From Luzula sylvatica (taxonomy: Eukaryota > Streptophyta > Magnoliopsida > Poales > Juncaceae): 64,000 nucleotides of DNA. The stretch covers positions 46,897,415 through 46,961,414 of the forward strand of contig OX326961.1 in the NCBI GenBank assembly GCA_946800325.1, written 5' to 3'. The notes beneath the pieces are model-generated. The model was not told the DNA's origin. It searched no databases and saw only the letters and a program-made list of their open reading frames with translations. Position 1 is the stretch's first letter, and the number at the start of each line of letters is the position of its first letter. Positions 25,721 to 37,464 of this stretch are shown here, in pieces. Both the position numbers and the translations under genes were made by a program.

Positions 25721-26067
25721 ATGGCCGTACTCACTAAGCGCAAGGCCCAGCAACTCCGTCGAACCTTCTATGCCGAAGAAAAATGCGTAACTATTTACTT
25801 CCTCTTTCTAATCATCGCCACCTTTATTTGCACTGCCTATTTCACTACGGAAGTCAACTCAAACTCCAGCTATTCACCAAAAATTGACCCGCTTAAATTT
25901 CAAAACAAGAGAAAATTTCAAACATAAATCTCTTTGCAAATGTATGCATTCAAATGTATACATTCAAACATAAATCTCTCATGAATCAGATCGCTGCACC
26001 AGCGGATCCAAATGATCTAGTCGCCAATGTGTTATATCCATCATTAAAAGATGTAATTGACGAGTAA
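25721..26067 (+). pseudogene. Internally deleted GT34 paralogue
   Basis: An open frame at 25721-25927 encodes an N-terminus like the upstream gene (RRTFYAEEK, then a membrane segment IYFLFLIIATFICTAYF), ending in a stop at 25927. After about 50 bp the frame 25981-26067 (NQIAAPADPNDLVANVLYPS, then a short tail and stop) matches the last two dozen residues of the upstream enzyme. The entire catalytic domain is gone. The direct repeat TTCAAACATAAATCTCT at 25917-25933 and 25963-25979 lies at the deletion junction. Confidence 0.85.
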
Positions 26068-26458
26068 ACTACGCGTCTAGATCACTATTTTTTTTTGGTA
26101 AAGGCGTACTAGTAGTTAGGGTTTAAGAATAGTTTCACGCTGTTACCTTAAATTTGTCAGTAAGGAGTGCCAAAGCCTATCAAATTGTTCAAATTCTATA
26201 ATGATTTGGATTTTTGTTCTCTCCTTTTATGATTGATTACATGAAAAAAATAAATAAACGTACCACTAGTGACTACACTGATTATTTTCCCCTGAATGCT
26301 AGAAAAAAGAATGCTCATTCTATATTAGTTACAAGTTAACTAAATTAAATTTTCTTGGAGATATGCGACCGCAATTTGAAGATCTTCTCATTTTGGTTCT
26401 TGAATTTCGTACTATATCTCAAAAAAATTATTCGTTTCAAAACTAACCTTCATTTTGA
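26068..26458. other. Short intergenic interval
   Basis: Sequence between the convergent GT34 pseudogene and release factor gene. It probably holds the 3' UTR of the latter (minus strand). No other feature is seen. Confidence 0.5.
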
Positions 26459-28594
26459 TCAATCCTCCTTATCCAACAACGCGGACAAATAATTCAAAAT
26501 AAACCCATCAAGGTCCCCATCCAGCACCGAATCTGGGTCCGAAACTTCATAATTCGTCCTTAAATCCTTCACCATCCTATATGGCTACACACACACAAAC
26601 AAAACCTCATTAAAATTTGTTAAATTTGATAATTAAAGATTAAGGAGAGATTAAAGGAAAGATAAATTGAAGACAAAATAAATCGTTTGATTAATATTTT
26701 GCTTGAATTACATGGAGAGATTACATCTCTATTTATACTAGTCTAAACTTTAATCTAAACCACACACACAAACTAATCTAATCAATCTTAGCCATCCATT
26801 CTAAACCCACTAACAACACTATTAACACTAACTAATTTTAGTTAACTATCTCCATTGCATTATCAATGGACACCTCCATTTAATCTTCAAACAAAATTCA
26901 ACCAATAAACCAAGTAAAAAAAAAAACACTTACATGAAGAACATAGGATCGAATCTGATTGCCCCAACTAATCTCTGAAAGGGACTGCGTGTGCTCCGCG
27001 TTCATCTGAGCCTGACGCGCCATTTCCAGCTGGTCCAATCTAGACTGGAGCACTGCCATCGCCGAAGCCTTGTTCTGATGTTGCGATCTATAAAAAGGGT
27101 TTAAGGTTTTAAGGGCATATACGAAAATGATCACTTCTATATATGAACTTGCCTTTCGTTCTGACAGGTGGCAGTTATGCCGGTCGGCACGTGAACGATC
27201 CTAACGGCACTGTCAGTAGTATTGGCATGCTGGCCACCGGCCCCGCCGGAACGAAACCTCTCGATTCTCAAATCGGAGTCTTTGATTTGAAAACGGGTCG
27301 ATAAATCGCCAGCTAGGATGGGAATAACGGCCACGGCTGCAAATGAGGTGTGGCGTCTTTTTGAGCTGTCGAATGGGGAGATTCTGACGAGTCTGTGGAC
27401 TCCCACTTCGGATTTCGCGTAGCCAAATGCGTAGTCTCCTTCTACTTTCAATGTCCCCCTCTAATGAAACACAAAATATCATGTATATCCCTGAAAAACG
27501 AGAATATAAGAAAAGAAAAGAATAACAACCTTGATTCCAGCAATTTCACCAGGCATTTCTTCGATGAGAGTGACATTAAATCCTCGGTTGTGGGCCCACG
27601 ATTTGTACATGTTGAGCACCATTGATGCCCAATCCATGCTTTCTGTTCCTCCCGCTCCTGATTGAACCTATTCACCAAAAAAAAAATTAAGAGTGAAAAT
27701 ATTAACGAAGGATTATTTGATATTGTACCTCGACGAAGCAAGAGCACGAATCGTTATCTCCAGAGAGAAGAGCTTCGAGCTCTTTTTCCTTTGATCTCTC
27801 TCTCATCTCCATTAAAGCTCGCATAGATTCCTGCACCAAATTAAATATAGAACATTAGATCGAGATAGAATTTCGTCAACCAAAATGAAATATCGAGGAT
27901 AGTTAGAGCTTAGAGGCAATTACTGCTTCTAAGTCTTGATCGTTCTCTTCGCGAGCAAGTCTTAACATGTCAACATGCTCGAGCAACTCTTGCTCGAACC
28001 GGTTCACCTCTTTTATCTTTCCCATTATTTCCCCATGCTCTCGGCTTATTCTCCCAGCATAAACAGCATCCTCCCATAGGTCTGGTTTGTTCAACGCCAC
28101 AGCTAGTTGTTTTGACCTCACAATTAGTTTTCCCCACTACAAGAACAGAAATTTCACAAAGATAAAGAGATTTTCAACATATCAAATAGCTACTTTAAGC
28201 TGAATCGATAATGATTTGAGTAATTTTGAAAAATATGTACCTGAGATCGTTTCTTAATTAGCTGAATCGACTGTGCAATAGCAGCAGCATGACTTCTCCA
28301 ATCGCTCCCGCTCTCATCCAGTATATTCCATCCCTTTCCTACAATTCCATCGACCGTCAATCCATCCGACGTAGATGGCACTTCAATCTCCGGTGGCGCC
28401 GCCACAGGTAGCGACGAGCAATACCATCTACGCTCAGTGTTGTTGCCGCATGGGATAAAGCATTTGCTCGCCGCACTGGAGCAGCCGTAGAGAAGTCTGA
28501 CAGGGGATAGAGGGGATTTGGGTGGTGGGTGGAGAGCGAAGTAACGGGAAAGAATGGAGCTTGATCGCTTTAGAAGAGACGATGCCGGCGACAT
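26459..28594 (-). CDS. Organellar peptide chain release factor 2 (RF2/PrfB type)
   Basis: Class I release factor that ends translation at UAA/UGA in an organelle. Exons in coding order: 28594-28241, 28136-27924, 27830-27729, 27667-27530, 27460-27153, 27087-26934, 26584-26459 (464 aa). The N-terminus is Ser/Arg-rich and includes RRWYCSS, resembling a mitochondrial presequence cleavage region, so the mitochondrial paralogue is favoured over the plastid one. Domain 2 carries the RF2 codon-recognition tripeptide SPF (297-299); domain 3 has the peptidyl-hydrolysis motif GGAGGQ (GGQ at 344-346), so it should be active. The intron between exons 5 and 6 uses a GC donor (AG|GCAAGT). The start at 28594 was chosen because the upstream in-frame sequence to 28747 looks like leader. 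Confidence 0.9.
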
Positions 28595-30442
28595 CGGCGC
28601 GGGCAGCAGAGTGCGGGTTTTTTTCACAGACAACCCTGAAACTCTTAAAATGACAATGTAATCCTCTGTGTAACGGTACTGTAATTCCCGACTTCTAAAA
28701 AACCGAGAATACAATTCTGGTTTAATCTGAAATTGACTTTTGTACATATTTCATTTCCAGGCCCGCAAAAATTAGGGCGCCAAGACCAAGAATATTGCTA
28801 AGCCTCATCGTCACTGTTTCTTCACTCTATCAGAAAAATAGTCTCTCTCTCCTTTCTCTTGCGTCCAAGCATCGGTGAAAGGGAGGATCGAGTTTTCAGC
28901 TTGGATTTACTACCATCTTGCCGATTTGGACAAATCACTAGACAATTTCTCTTGCGTTTGCATCTCCATTCATCGTTACCTCTCTTTTGCCTTGCTGCAA
29001 CTCTATTGAATGCTTGTGCATCATTGATTGAAAAAACCTATATGGGCAGTGCGGATGGGAGGACGGATGGAAATGGATTATGTAGGTCTAAGAGTATAAC
29101 CCCTTATGAAGCCCATATTTGCACGGCTCATATCTTAGGTATGTTTGTGTGAATTTTCAATTCTCTGACACACAAATTTTGGCATGAATCTTTTGTTCTT
29201 TCATTGAATTGGATTTCTTTAGTTATGCAAATTTGCAAATTGACATTCTAAAAGTTATTAATTATGCATTTGAGACAAATCCTGAAATTCTTATACAGTA
29301 TTGGCTTTTCAATTTTCGATGCAATATTGACTCTTAATTGTATTTGCATACATGAGAAAGACTTGGAACTTTTGATGTAAATTGGATTTCTTTTTGTAAT
29401 AGTGGTACCTTAGCATGCAAATTGACCTCTCGTATCAATTATTCATCGTTCCATGCATTAATTTTCTCAATTATTTTAATTTTCTCAAATAATTGGAGGA
29501 TAAGATGGTGAGTACCTGTATTGGTCTGATGAACTATTTAATTAGAATTGAACAAAATTGGAAAATATGTTGATTTAGCCAAATGATATATCTGAATGCT
29601 CTTAAACAATTATCCCTATCCATTAATTTTTTTTTTTTATTAATCCTAATTAGACCTTCATGTCTAATGGAGTAATTATATCATTAAAATCCTAATTATG
29701 TATTTTTTATACGTTTGTAGATGAATGGAGAATTTAATTCAAGATGACTATAATGTGGCTATTTTTGCAATTATTCGGCAACGAGGAAAAATGATTTTAT
29801 ATTTAAAGTTTTAATTATGTTTGGCATTAATTCAAAGTTTTAATTATGTTTGGCATTAATTCTAAGTTTTAATTATGTTTGCAATTATTCTTGCAATTAA
29901 TTCAAGATGACTAACATGTTATGTATTTTTTATACTTAAAGTTTTAATTATGTTTGGATTATATTGTTTGATCTCTTATCTTGACATATAATATGTGATT
30001 TATATTGTGTGATTTATGACTATGCTATTGTGATTTATTGATACCCTGTGGATCATAAAATGATTTTATTTGGTGATTTAATGATACTTAATCATTTTTA
30101 CTAATTTTAATTAAATATTATTTTTGTACATTCTCAATAACAAATTCTAAAAAAATTTCAACAACCAAACAAAAAATTATATTTTCTAGCATCTTATAAT
30201 TTATACATCCAAACAAACTGTGGAATTACTAATTCCAGAATATTTTTCCCTCCACCTTATAATCCAATTCCGTTCTACTAATTCCACTTGCCAAACAGCC
30301 CCAGAAGTCTGTTAATATTCAAATTTGCATATTGCATCTTAAATGGAGAAAATTGTATATGATCAATAATATATTAGCACTCAGATTTTTCATTAACACA
30401 CAAAAGTACACAAATATAACATTAATGATCAATAAAGATCTA
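28595..30442. other. Intergenic region between release factor and RPB9
   Basis: 28620-28860 is the release factor promoter side and carries CT-rich leader-like sequence on the + strand (CTCTCTCTCCTTTCTC), so a divergent transcript is possible. A frame ending in a potential donor near 29140 contains MGSADGRTDGNGLCRSK, but no family could be recognised. 29150-30300 is AT-rich. A MITE-like terminus (CCACTTGCCAAACAGCCCC) lies at 30283-30302. Confidence 0.4.
29805..29885 (+). repeat. Short tandem repeat, about 29-bp period
   Basis: About 2.7 copies of a unit beginning AAAGTTTTAATTATGTTTGG, with one or two changes between copies. Confidence 0.7.
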
Positions 30443-31534
30443 TCAATCTGTCCATCTATGACCGCAGTCGGCATTGCAACAAACGAAGAAAAGAGTCATT
30501 CCTTCTTCGCCCCTCGACGCACCCTGCAATTTCATGATATTAAACATGGTTCGTAATATCGGCCGAGTTAAAAAAAATCAAATAAATACTAATATATATT
30601 TTTCCAACTCATTTCCCCCACAAATAAAATCTATATTTATACTTTATTCTCATAAAATATTAAAATCTGTACATGAATTTATTTATATTTAATTAATTCA
30701 TTTATTTTTTCAACTATTTTGTCATAAATTTATTCTTATAATGTTTGTCAATTTTTAAATATTTTTTTTATATTTTTTTCATTTTATAATATTTTTTATC
30801 AACCGTCCGATTTTTTTTCCAACTCGGCCGAGTCTGGTCCGAGTCGACGGAGCCGGCCGAGTCCGATATTCAGAACCATGATATAAATCACCAAAAATAA
30901 GTTAAGAATTTAGCTTCATTGACTCGTTGTATGTATCAAGCTAGATTCGTGTTTATTAAAATTATTACATAACAAAATTTTTGATATTTCTAATCGACAA
31001 TAAGTTTTTACTGTGAGAAGCTAAACACTAAGTATTTCAACAAAAAAATCTTTCAGGTAGAAAATTGAGTAGAAGAAATACCTGGAAAAAGACGGCTTCG
31101 GGGTGGCCGCACAAAACACACTTGACAGACTTGGTGCGAGGCAAAGTTGGGTCCGTGGTCACGTCTTGTAAAACTTGTGTAAATTCGGTCGCAGAATGGT
31201 GCACCTCATTGCGATATACACAGTAATTATCTGCCACTTCCTGAAATTAAAGGGAAAAACATATGTTTTGTATGCGCACAAAAAATCGAAGATTTTTACT
31301 CGATGAAGGGATATAAAATCAGGGATTGAAATCAGATAATTATTAATTATCCGGTGCTCGCAATTTCTGCAAGCATAAACTAGAACTTTATGTTCTCTGT
31401 CTTCTCTTGGATACAATATGTTGTTGCTACAATAATTCAATAAGGCTAAATGATACAATACAGTTCATAAGGAATTTGAATCTAGTTTTCGATAATTATT
31501 CGTACCAATCGCCGCAAAATTTCATGGCACTCAT
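30443..31534 (-). CDS. RPB9: DNA-directed RNA polymerase II subunit RPB9, with altered exon 2 donor
   Basis: Small zinc-ribbon subunit at the jaw of RNA polymerase II, important for transcript fidelity and elongation. Exons in coding order: 31534-31506, 31426-31300 (see below), 31240-31082, 30523-30443. The N-terminal ribbon has C7-x2-C10 and C29-x2-C32; the C-terminal ribbon has CVLC and CCNADC, and the conserved [12 protein letters not shown] and [13 protein letters not shown] blocks are present. The normal end of exon 2 (after CEH, near 31351) is not followed by GT: the sequence reads CACCGG|ATAATT. The next in-frame donor is CATCGA|GTAAAA at 31299, which would add 17 residues (131 aa instead of 114) and leave a 59-bp intron. 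The gene may be functional with an insertion, or mis-spliced. Confidence 0.85.
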
Positions 31535-31607
31535 GACTGCTGTTCTGCTCTGTTCTGGAACTTTTCTTTTTGAGCCTCCTTTGCAATTAAGCAGCCTATA
31601 TATGAAA

Positions 31608-31858
31608 GGGAAATTTTACTCTTTCGCCCATATGCACCACCACATCCTAATTAGCACACTTAATTAATTGGTAATTAACTAAATACACTCGATTAATAGT
31701 TCATTAATATTAATTATTAATTGTTAATTCATGTATATGTTAAATATATATTAATTAATTGTTAATCGAGTGTATTTTGTCAATTACTAGTTGATTAAGT
31801 GTGTTAATTAGGGATATAGAGATGTGGTGATGCATTTGGGGATAGGGTAAATAGCTTC
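31608..31858. mobile_element. MITE in the RPB9 promoter
   Basis: This 251-bp foldback has imperfect terminal repeats (ATGCACCACCACATCC left, GATGTGGTGATGCAT right) and further inverted blocks around ACACTCGATTAA. The 9-bp sequence TATATGAAA flanks it at 31599-31607 and 31859-31867, a Mutator-like target duplication. It starts 74 bp upstream of the RPB9 start codon. Confidence 0.7.
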
Positions 31859-31867
31859 TATATGAAA

Positions 31868-33420
31868 TATTCCAAATAGTAGTACTAGATCTAGATGTTA
31901 CTTATGTTTACTAGGAAGGTCCACATTGTTGTATATCCTATGTTAATGAATACACATTTAAACAATAATATTTAAATTTAATATTTAATACCTATTTTCG
32001 AATTATCTGCTAACTCTATTATAATTAATAAAATAAAATAAAAACACAATTATTCTAATATTTTTCTTTAAATCATAATTGTTTTCTTGAAAACTTATCG
32101 TAGTCTCATTATTTATTAAAAAAATTATTTAAAATTACGAAAAAATATTGTGCACTTCTTGGGCGTGCACATCATGTGCACGCCACCAATAGAAAACGAC
32201 CCACGACAGTTGTTTTTTTTTTTTTTTTTTTTTTCATTTTGACCGCATTTTGTGTTGTTTAGGTTTTATATTTTTTTATGGGCAATTGTTCCATACCCCT
32301 CAAACCCACTCAATCATCCACGATCCGTACAAAAACCCATATTTGCACCAATAAATCTCCTCAATTTGCACCCCACATTTTCGATTGTTTGTTAATTCAA
32401 ATTTCAATTAATAGTTAATTCAAAGTTCATTACCGGTTAATGCAATTGCATCAAAATTAACAATTTTAATTAACGGTTAATACATTTTTGGGTGCAAATT
32501 TGGGAGATGGGAATTGGCCCCCCCACATCGTTGATGGTGTGGTGGATCTGGGGGGTTCCATATATGGGCTCTTTTTTTATATGTACAATATATCTTTATG
32601 TGTTATTTTTTTTTCAAATGTATTTTATATTTTTTAAATGTGTATTATATTTTTATTGAACACAATATTATAATTTTTATATGTATGTCTTATCTTTATT
32701 TGTTATTTTTTAGATATACATCATGTATCTTTCAGCTATATATATATATTACCATATATTACCATATATATTTATATAAATATAATATATTTTAAAATAC
32801 AATAATTTGTTGACATTAATATAATAAATATTATGTACAATTTATATTTTTGTAAAACATGCGTCTGAAAACACAAAATACGATTAAAATTAAACAAATA
32901 CGAGTAAAATAAAAAATATTTACTGAAATATGATCAAAATTAAACAAATACAATATAAAAAAATATACATCACATATTTGAATCGATAATATGCACATGA
33001 AAATACACTCATAAAATGAACAAAATTGAACAAATACAATTTTGATTGTATTGATAACATGCACACGGAAATACACTCATAAAATAAAAAATGCATTATA
33101 ACATGCACATGAAAATGTACTCATAAAAATGCATTAATCCATCCCTAATATTATTTGGAAAAACATATCTGCTCACAAACTATTACAACATTAAAAATTT
33201 AATCACAACAAAATACGAAATCAAAATATTTGGATCAATACAACAGACAAATTAGATAACTTCAATCCAAATTTCAAAACATTAAAGAAGTTTCAAAGAT
33301 GCATCATTTACAAAATAACAGTACACGAACATACCGAAATTTTCAAATTATTTCATAAACTCCTTAACAACCAAGCTTACAATAACTCCACCGGCACAAC
33401 CATTTCCCCGAATACAACCC
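31868..33420. other. Intergenic with foldback and degenerate tandem repeats
   Basis: 32283-32575 is a loose foldback (CCATACCCCTCAAACCC left; GGGGGGTTCCATATATGG right). 32850-33130 holds degenerate tandem units of AACATGCACATGAAAATACA and AATTAAACAAATACGA types. No gene is seen; it extends to the 3' end of OEP16-2. Confidence 0.5.
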
Positions 33421-34654
33421 TCAAAATATTCCAGAGAGTAAATTAGCTGCGGAAGACAATGCAGCACCAGTTATGGCAGCTTGTACGATTTGCTCATGCG
33501 AAGCACGTTCCGAAGTCAAAGCAACCGCTGCACCCGTTACCGCGCCAGCCATTGCACTGCTTTTCTGCATAATGTGTATAATGTCAAATATATTGAACAA
33601 AAAGGGAAATGTGAGGAGGGCAAAATGGTAATTCTAGGGACATACCCAGTCATGAGTTCCTCGAACCTCCTTAAGACCGTAAGTCAAACCTGAATACACG
33701 CCAGCTGCGAGTCCTGCGACCAAAATTTTGTTACGTTATTAGGTGCACATATATCGACACGAGTTAGGGTATAAACAAATAATTAAGGGTAATTATAAAG
33801 GTAGGATCTCTTCAAAAGGGTATTTTGGGAATTTGTAATTAATTAGATCTTCTCAATTAAATTAGTTTCTTGTTTGAACACTGCATTAATTATTATTTAC
33901 ATTAGGATATTGAAAAATACCCAAAATACCATTGTTAATTTGTAGAATTACAAAAAAAAGTCCTAGAATCACCCAATAATTAATACTTCAAGGTCTTACC
34001 CCATTGTAACGATTCCTTCCCAACATCTTTTATCTGAAAAGGAAAATAAGAAAGGCTCGCAATTAGTTTGAAATCTATTTTTTCGAGGAAACAAAAATCT
34101 TGAAATTTGAAATAATGAGCATGCCATTAATTACCGTTACTTCCATTGTCTTCTTGCCATATTCCCCTGTATAAATTAAACAAAATAATTTTCAAAATTT
34201 AATATAGAATCGATAGCAATGATTAAATGAAGAAACAAATCAAAATTTCGAACCTGACGGTCTGTGCCTCTTGCCGACCTCCGGAATGCCCGTGCCAGAA
34301 CCATCAACTTGGTATTTCATTTGCAGAAATTAATACAAAAAAAAGATTATTACAAGTTTAATCTAAAATAAACATTAAAAAAAATGCATATCATATTCTC
34401 TACTTTCGACAGCAGTGAAGTACGCCTCTCGAGAAACCGCCTGAAGAGCACCAATCTGCAATAAAACAAATCAAATCATTTCTTTTTGAAACTTCGAATT
34501 GAAAGACACAATGAGAAATTATGTTGTAGACAACTCATACCCCAGCAGCTTTAACAAAGCTTTCGGCAATGCGATTCAGAAGGGGATGGCCGAAGTCGAA
34601 GAGGGTGCCTTTCTCCAGCCCCTTGAGCTCATCGGTGAAGGTCCTCGTCTCCAT
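33421..34654 (-). CDS. OEP16-2: Outer envelope pore protein 16-2 (OEP16-S type)
   Basis: Plastid outer-envelope channel of the Tim17/Tim22/Tim23/OEP16 superfamily, thought to pass amino acids and amines. Exons in coding order: 34654-34541, 34455-34404, 34307-34254, 34166-34135, 34033-34000, 33713-33646, 33564-33421 (165 aa, close to the usual length of about 175). Diagnostic blocks are FDFGHPLLNRIAESFVKAAG, SREAYFTAVE, KESLQWGLAAGVYSGLTYGL and the Gly/Ala-rich GAVTGAAVAL and TGAALSSAANLL helices. The hydrophilic loop between helices 1 and 2, which separates OEP16-2 from OEP16-1, is present (exons 3-5). All introns are GT-AG with consistent phase. Confidence 0.9.
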
Positions 34655-34802
34655 GTCTCTGTTACTCACGTTTCTTCTCTCTTTCAGTTCAACTCTTTAT
34701 CTTCTTTGATTATCACTTGTAGAAGGAGAAAGTAGATGGATGCTTCGAGAAACCGCTGGAAAGCTCTGTGAAGGAAGTGACACGTAGAAGAGAGACAGTG
34801 AA

Positions 34803-34861
34803 CACGTGTCCTCCCATGGAGACAAGGTCGGTTGGAAACTTTGGGCCATGACCCATGGGCT
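34803..34861. promoter_or_regulatory. G-box and site II motifs upstream of OEP16-2
   Basis: CACGTG at 34803-34808 lies about 150 bp upstream of the start codon; TGGGCC (34842-34847) and TGGGCT (34856-34861) follow. A G-box/ABRE-like motif fits the known seed- and ABA-linked expression of OEP16-2 genes, but function here is inferred. Confidence 0.45.
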
Positions 34862-36257
34862 TACAGGCTTCGGGCCTATTACTTGGAAATAGAAAAAATC
34901 AAGCAGAAGAAGGTCCTTCTTCCTCTTCGCTGGTCTCGCTGACCTAAAGCTAAGATTGAATCGCGTGTGCAATTTCAGAAGAAATCGAGATGAAGAATAG
35001 GTGACTAATTCTAATTCCGAACAAACCAATGTTTTTTTTTTGGAAATTTTTGAAAAACCTCTTGACTTTTTTTAAAATTATCAAAACACCTTTAATTTTT
35101 GAGATTCTTTCAGAAATTCTTTATAGGATTATTTGAATTATTTTTTAACCTCCTTTGATGTGAAGTTTACTTTTTCCATCCAACAATAATTATATTTTTT
35201 CAACATATTTTTTATGATATTATTCGAACGATATTTTATGTTAGCAATGCATTGATATTTGAACGAGTTCCGAAATAACTTCATTCTGTTAGAGGTCAGT
35301 CGAGTTTACGATTCTTCGATCTATGCATATGATTATTAAAAAACGTATAACAAACATCTATAAAAGAATTATAATTCAAATATATATATTTTAGTTAAAA
35401 ATGTATTGATCACAATTTGTCTTATTTCAATAATTGATTTTATGTATTTACTTCTAATTAAATAATTTTGTTTTTTTTTAACAATTTTGCCAACCCATTT
35501 TTCTTTAGCTTAACAGACTTATCAATTGGATGATCCAGTAATTCAGGCCGAATTGTACATATTTAATTTGTTTCTAGTTCCAACTAATTTCAGACTTATA
35601 CATGTTTTGTCCTTACAATCGAAACTGGCATATCTAAAAAAACATACTAATCGTTTTCTCTTTTGCACTATAAATAGAACTGGTGTTATGAAGAATCAAT
35701 TGACCCATAAATCATACATTAGCAGACCAATTAGAGACCAATTAGAGATCACTCAATATCTTTTTTACCGTGAGTTTCTCATTTCTAAATTTTTGTTTCA
35801 AATTTTTTTTGTTGAATATTGTTGTTGTTTCACTAATTAGAGATCACAGATCCAACTTTTACTGAAAAATGTGAATTGATATATTAAGTCATGCTATTTT
35901 TTATTTTTATTTTTTCTTCGAAAGTATTTTTCAAATGAGAAAGTTAAAAAAAATAGCGTCCCTATTGTTGTTGAATCCTTTGAAATATGTAACATTACAT
36001 GTGTTCGCAGATATTCGTTACGGAATTTCCGGACTGAAGGAAGACCTTTTTTTTTCCGAGTAAATACACAAAACAATAAGGATTCTATTTGAAAGGTGAC
36101 ACAATAATATCCTTTTTAGAAGGAAAATTTTGTAATATTTCTAACCAAGCAATTTTTTCTGTACGTAGGCTTTAATCCCCATCGTTCTTCTAATGACACC
36201 TACAAAGTTAGAGGAGTTAGGCTCGTTTTTGAAGAAATTGATTATCGGTAAGCACAT
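34862..36257. other. Intergenic, no gene recognised
   Basis: AT-rich sequence. Around 35040-35130 there are poly-T and CTTTTTT stretches resembling the terminal sequence of the TIR elements at 36268 and 38212. Short open frames at 35526-35840 and 35894-36076 have no recognisable motif. Confidence 0.45.
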
Positions 36258-36267
36258 AATTATTTAA

Positions 36268-37400
36268 GGGAAACTTTTTAAACCCCCCCCCCTAATTTTT
36301 TCTAATGTTGTAAAAAAACCCCTAACTTTTGAGAAACTCCAAAAACACTCCTAAAAAACAAATTTTTCTTTCAAAAAAACCTCTATAGGTGTTAAAAAAA
36401 ATTTGGACCAAAATATCCTTGTAGTTTTATAAAATACAATTTTGCTAAATAATGTTTAGTATTATTTATTTTAAAATTCATAACAAATTTAATAAATCAA
36501 TTTTGCTAGTTTTCTATTTTAAAATACAATATTGGACCAAAATACCCCATTAGTTTTCTAATAACAAATTTATTAAATCATTTTTGCTCTTTTTTGTTAT
36601 TAAAAAAAATCCACAATATTCATTTGATTATATATAATATTTTCATTTGATTTCAGTATTTGAGTTATCATATATATTTTTAAAAGCTAACATCAACTGA
36701 TAAAAAATAAACAACGATACAAAACATTTCAGCACCTAGAAAATATCGTGAAAAGAAGATTTAGCGTTTGTTTTAATGTACATTCACTTTTTATACATTT
36801 TTTTTTAAGTATAGCATCCAAAAAAAGCCCATTCGCAAAACTAGCACTAATATGCTTCAATTGCAGATCTAGCACTTTCGCCAAGCAGTTTGACAAATTT
36901 GTTTTACTTTCGTCTCACATATTGACGAAAGTGCTTAAATACAATTTATTTCGCCCCAAAACAAGTGCATGTATCTGCAAAAAATCCCATTCGAAATATA
37001 TGATCTAATATATCATTCATATAAAAGTAAAGTAATTTGTTATTATTTATATTTGTTATTATTTGTTACTCGTTAAATAAATTATTTGTCAAACGATGTA
37101 TGCTATTGCAAATATATAAACTGATATATAATTATACGAGTTAATATATAATTAATTAATTATGAAATATTTATGAATTTTTAAAATAAAAAATACTAAA
37201 CATTATGTAGCAAAATTGTATTTTATAAAACTAGAGGGGTATTTTGGTCCAATTTTTTTTAACACCAAAAGAGTTAACTTTAACACCTATCAGGGATTTT
37301 TCAAAAAAAATCTGCTTTTAGGGTTTTTTTTGGAGTTTCTCAAAAGTGAGAGGTTTTTTTACAATATTGAAAAAAGTTAGGGATTTTTTCTAAAATTTCC
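36268..37400. mobile_element. 1.13-kb nonautonomous TIR element
   Basis: Both ends carry long imperfect inverted repeats over 150 bp or more (left GGGAAACTTTTTAAACCCC; right TTTTTTCTAAAATTTCC), with ACCCCTAACTTTTGAGAAAC blocks in inverted order. The 10-bp direct repeat AATTATTTAA flanks it at 36258-36267 and 37401-37410. The size suggests a Mutator-like MITE. No transposase is encoded. Confidence 0.75.
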
Positions 37401-37464
37401 AATTATTTAATTATTTTTTGGGAGTCTTTCCAAATCTCTTTCCTTTTCGGTATATATATATATA

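Noticed and set aside
28859..29152. 97-codon frame as a gene
   Set aside because: It starts at a non-ATG codon, has no recognisable domain, and may be a 5' leader or exon of an unknown transcript. Not called without expression evidence.
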